Shown piece after piece: positions 23,917 through 26,854 of a DNA stretch of 26,854 nt. Below the pieces are notes generated by a model. The model saw nothing but the letters and a program-made list of their open reading frames with translations, was not told the origin of the DNA and made no database searches. Within the stretch, counting starts at the first letter, position 1. Each line of letters opens with the position of its first letter. The stretch is from assembly GCA_903960725.1 (NCBI GenBank), contig CAJCBY010000409.1:1-26854 (forward strand), written 5' to 3'. A program made the translations under genes and the position numbers. The stretch is from an uncultured Cytophagaceae bacterium. Lineage in GTDB: Bacteria > Bacteroidota > Bacteroidia > Cytophagales > Spirosomataceae.

Positions 23917-26854
23917 TTATTTCTTTTTTAAAGTGGATAAATATTCAATTAAATCAACTAATTCTGTTGTATTCATTCCATCGGCTAAACCTTCTGGCAT
24001 TAGGGACTCTGGTATTTGTTTGTAAGATTTCAAGGCAGATGTTTTAAAGCTTTTTATCAATCCCCCCGGAATTCGTAATACAATATCAGTCTCGTTTTTC
24101 GAAACGATAATTCCTTGGTAGGTATCCCCCGATTTTGTCTTTACTTCGAAGGTCTCGTAGCCAAAACCAATCCCGGCGTTTGGATGCAAAATAGACATAT
24201 ACAATCCTTCTTTTGATAATTTGGATCCTATTTCAGATAGCTTAGGTCCTAATTCAATACCCTCATTATTTACCACATGACACATCGCGCACGAATTAGT
24301 AAATACAACCTTACCTTTCACTGCGTCTCCAGACATTTTAATTAATTCGGCTGTCGCTGGATGTGTTTTTTTGGTTTCTATTTGATGTTTGTCTAAATAA
24401 CTATTTGCTTTCATTCGAATCGACTTTCTCCAAGCCTTTTGAAGGCTTTCCACCACTAGAGGAATGTAAGCAGGGGCGATTTTCTTTTTATCTAATAAAT
24501 CCAAAACAAACTCTTCCGTTGGATAGGCATTCCCAATAACTCTTGCAGCTTGCATTTGAACGGCTTTACCTAGTTTCGGATTCGAGGTAGCCTCAAACAA
24601 TAATTGAGCTGATTCTGTCTTTCCTTGGTAACGCAAGGACTCAATTAAGGCTAACTGTTCCGATTCACTGCCTGAAAGAAATTTAGATCGAATTAATGCT
24701 GAACCACCGGGCAGATTATATAACACTTGGCCAGCTTTAGTGGACTCGGTACGGGAAAGAACCATTCCTAACACTCGATTACTTTCTTCTTTTAACTGAT
24801 AGTAATCTACTAACTCTAAGTATTGCTTACTAGTAGTTTGCTTTAACAAGCTTAATAACATTTGTTTAACCTCTAGATGGCTGGAAATATAGGCGGGTTT
24901 CATATGCCGAACAGCCTCTAATTGCGAGATCGCGTCAGTTGCGAATGGACCTTGAATAAGGCCAAACAAAGCCTCTGATTTCTGATCCCCGGGCATAAAA
25001 TCCAAGGCACGGAAATAGGCAGGCGACTTAGTTTTTCCAATCATGTCGATTAGTGCCGGCAGTGCTTTCTCAGTTCTCGCTCTCCAAACAATATCTGCAT
25101 ATCCTTTGGAATTCTCCGGTTTAAGAGCAGAATAAGCTGCAAAGCGTTCATCCCAATTTCCATCGGCTCCAATTCCTAACGCTTCTAGATACCATCGATC
25201 TGTACCATTGTGTCGCATGGCTAAAGTCGCCCAAAGTTTATTCACATCCTCTCCTGAGAGATGGCGTAACGCAATCGCTAATTCACGTCTAACCGAGGCA
25301 TGTTGGTCTTTAACCGCTTTTGCTGCTAATGTAGACCATTCTGCGAACGGCTTTTGTTTCGCAGCCCGAATGGCCATCGCTTTTAAATTTGGATTAGCCT
25401 GTTCGTAGGCTTTTTGAATAAATTCAGTAGATCGAGGGCCCTTATTTAATACCCAGAATGCACGTGCTCTAAATCGCGGATTTTCGTTCGTTGCAAATTC
25501 ATTTTCCAACACTGCATCAGCCTTAGTGCCCATTTTTTGCAGGGCTTGGAATGCAAGGAAACGAGTTTCTAAATTCGGGTTCTCGAGTGCTTTCAAAGCT
25601 GATTCTGGCGTGCTTAGGTCGATAGGGGCTGTTTTGTATGCATGTCCTTTGGGGGCGATTCGGTAGATGCGGCCTTTGGCCTGATCCCCTGCTTGATGCC
25701 CACCTACGCCTGGATCATACCAGTCAGCAACGAAAAGCGATCCATCCGGAGCAGCTGCCACATCAGCGGGTCTAAACCATTGATCCCGAGAGGTAATTAA
25801 ATTATTGATTCTGGCTTCATATCCTGCACCCCAGGGAGTAGTGGCATAAGAACGTACCACATTAGGTCCTGCATCGGTGTGGATCATCTGATTTTGGAAG
25901 ATGGATGGCAATAAGTTACCCTCATAAATAATCATTCCGGTAGGTGATCCCGCGCCTGTTTGTAATAAATTGGGTACTACGCCTGGATCGTTCAAATGCC
26001 AGTGACGCAACGGAATTTCTTTTTCCAAGTTTGTGCGATTTACTGACCAGCCCTCGCCCGTCATCTCATCCACATAACCATAGTTTCCGTGCTCGAATAC
26101 GGCATTAATACGCACCCCTTTATTGCCATCATCATCATTATCTGATTGCCAAAGTGCCCCATAGGAGTCCACCGCTACTTCAAAATTGTTTCTAAAATTA
26201 TGTCCTAAAACCTCGACTTGGCTACCATCTAGATTGCACCGAAAAACCATACCTTGGCGGTATTTCTTAGGCCCGATGGGGTCACCGTCTTGATCCAGGA
26301 CAGGATTTCCTTTTCCATCTAAAAGCTGTTTGCCTTCATTTCCGATATTAAAATACAGTTTTCCATCTGGACCAAAAGTAAAGGCATGCGCCCCATGATC
26401 ATGTTGATCACCACCAATTCCCGAAAACATCACCTCTTTTCGGTCTGCTTTTCCATCTCGGTTGTCATCGAACATTTTCCAGATGTATGGACTTTGGGAG
26501 ACTATGACCATCGAATCCAAGACAGCGATCCCTAAAGGAGCATTGAGTTCTGGTGATTGATAAAATACTTTCCGACTATCTGCCTGACCGTCCCCATTCG
26601 TATCTTCTAAAATGATAACCCGATCCCCTTGCGGATTCGTCGGGTTGCCATTGATTCCAGGTCGGTAATTATACGCTTCTAATACCCATACTCGCCCTTT
26701 CGAATCTACATCGATATTCGTTGGGTTAATGAGCATAGGCTCCACTGCGAAGGGTTTGAGTTCTAATCCCTCCGGAACTTGTAAAGTAGAAACCTTTACT
26801 TGCACGGAATCAGACGCTAATTTCTTGGGCTGATTTATAGAAGGGATGCCTAAG
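23917..26854 (-). CDS. PVC-type membrane-bound dehydrogenase with HEAT repeats and cytochrome c domain (5' end outside window)
   Basis: At least 978 residues are visible and the frame stays open to the right edge, with no ATG there; a GTG at 26805 is in frame but the homology seems to begin further out. The first part is a sugar-dehydrogenase-like propeller (PEGLELKPFAVEP, DVDSKGRVWVLEAYNYRP, GDQHDHGAHAFTFGPDGKLY, HNFRNNFEVAVDSYG). A stretch of HEAT-like helical repeats follows (for example ESALKALENPNLETRFLAFQAL and DQHASVRRELAIALRHLSGE). The C-terminal domain has a single heme c site CAMCH (24277-24291), with a MPEGLADGM segment that may give the distal Met. This architecture is described for Planctomycetes and Bacteroidota; substrate unknown, location presumably periplasmic or envelope. 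Confidence 0.9.
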   Translation of the reverse strand, partial: LGIPSINQPKKLASDSVQVKVSTLQVPEGLELKPFAVEPMLINPTNIDVDSKGRVWVLEAYNYRPGINGNPTNPQGDRVIILEDTNGDGQADSRKVFYQSPELNAPLGIAVLDSMVIVSQSPYIWKMFDDNRDGKADRKEVMFSGIGGDQHDHGAHAFTFGPDGKLYFNIGNEGKQLLDGKGNPVLDQDGDPIGPKKYRQGMVFRCNLDGSQVEVLGHNFRNNFEVAVDSYGALWQSDNDDDGNKGVRINAVFEHGNYGYVDEMTGEGWSVNRTNLEKEIPLRHWHLNDPGVVPNLLQTGAGSPTGMIIYEGNLLPSIFQNQMIHTDAGPNVVRSYATTPWGAGYEARINNLITSRDQWFRPADVAAAPDGSLFVADWYDPGVGGHQAGDQAKGRIYRIAPKGHAYKTAPIDLSTPESALKALENPNLETRFLAFQALQKMGTKADAVLENEFATNENPRFRARAFWVLNKGPRSTEFIQKAYEQANPNLKAMAIRAAKQKPFAEWSTLAAKAVKDQHASVRRELAIALRHLSGEDVNKLWATLAMRHNGTDRWYLEALGIGADGNWDERFAAYSALKPENSKGYADIVWRARTEKALPALIDMIGKTKSPAYFRALDFMPGDQKSEALFGLIQGPFATDAISQLEAVRHMKPAYISSHLEVKQMLLSLLKQTTSKQYLELVDYYQLKEESNRVLGMVLSRTESTKAGQVLYNLPGGSALIRSKFLSGSESEQLALIESLRYQGKTESAQLLFEATSNPKLGKAVQMQAARVIGNAYPTEEFVLDLLDKKKIAPAYIPLVVESLQKAWRKSIRMKANSYLDKHQIETKKTHPATAELIKMSGDAVKGKVVFTNSCAMCHVVNNEGIELGPKLSEIGSKLSKEGLYMSILHPNAGIGFGYETFEVKTKSGDTYQGIIVSKNETDIVLRIPGGLIKSFKTSALKSYKQIPESLMPEGLADGMNTTELVDLIEYLSTLKKK

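Noticed and set aside
1..26854. Mobile element, prophage, CRISPR array or tRNA cluster.
   Set aside because: No transposase, integrase, Cas gene, regular direct repeats or tRNA-like fold was recognised; the gene content is chromosomal and uniform in base composition by eye.

Overview
The window looks like chromosomal DNA of a Bacteroidota bacterium, most likely from the order Cytophagales. The reasons are the tig-clpP-clpX order, an enlarged NusB in a run with YtxH, DUF1573, YajC and CoaE genes, a type IX secretion sorting domain, the near absence of Shine-Dalgarno sequences, and repeated matches to the Bacteroidota -7 promoter element TAnnTTTG. The genus cannot be settled from the sequence alone. 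The DNA is moderately AT-rich and very compact: no gap between genes reaches 300 bases, and many neighbouring genes abut or overlap.

Region 1 (1-4680, + strand) starts with the end of trigger factor and a terminator. It continues with clpP, clpX, an alpha/beta hydrolase, cytidylate kinase and an FAD oxidoreductase, packed with gaps or overlaps of 1 to 14 bases. Region 2 (4715-10640, +) holds an exported protein with an inactivated peptidase-like domain, a TolB-like propeller and an outer-membrane barrel. It is followed by a secreted CotH-type kinase with a type IX sorting domain, then proA. Region 3 (10637-16082, - strand) reads nusB, ytxH, DUF1573 lipoprotein, yajC, coaE and dnaX; dnaX has its own promoter. 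In this run coaE is joined in frame, without a stop codon, to an endonuclease/exonuclease/phosphatase gene that still carries its own start codon and signal peptide.

Region 4 (16171-19251) is an ABC exporter facing a TolC-family outer-membrane protein, the two sharing 30 bases at their 3' ends. Region 5 (19368-22150, +) is an overlapping trio: a MOSC protein, a divergent UbiA-like membrane protein and an MFS transporter. Region 6 (22151-26854, -) holds a small protein of unknown function behind a cysteine-free ArsR/SdpR-type repressor with a perfect palindrome next to its start codon. It ends with a Tat-exported hydroxypyruvate-isomerase-like protein and a large HEAT-repeat/cytochrome c dehydrogenase that runs off the window.

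Most of the content is housekeeping: protein quality control, nucleotide and CoA synthesis, DNA polymerase clamp loader and preprotein translocation. The parts most worth a second look are the CoaE-phosphatase fusion, the dead-peptidase/propeller/barrel protein with its CotH partner, promoters placed three bases from start codons, and the repressor with its unknown partner. I saw no tRNA, rRNA, CRISPR array, insertion sequence or phage gene.
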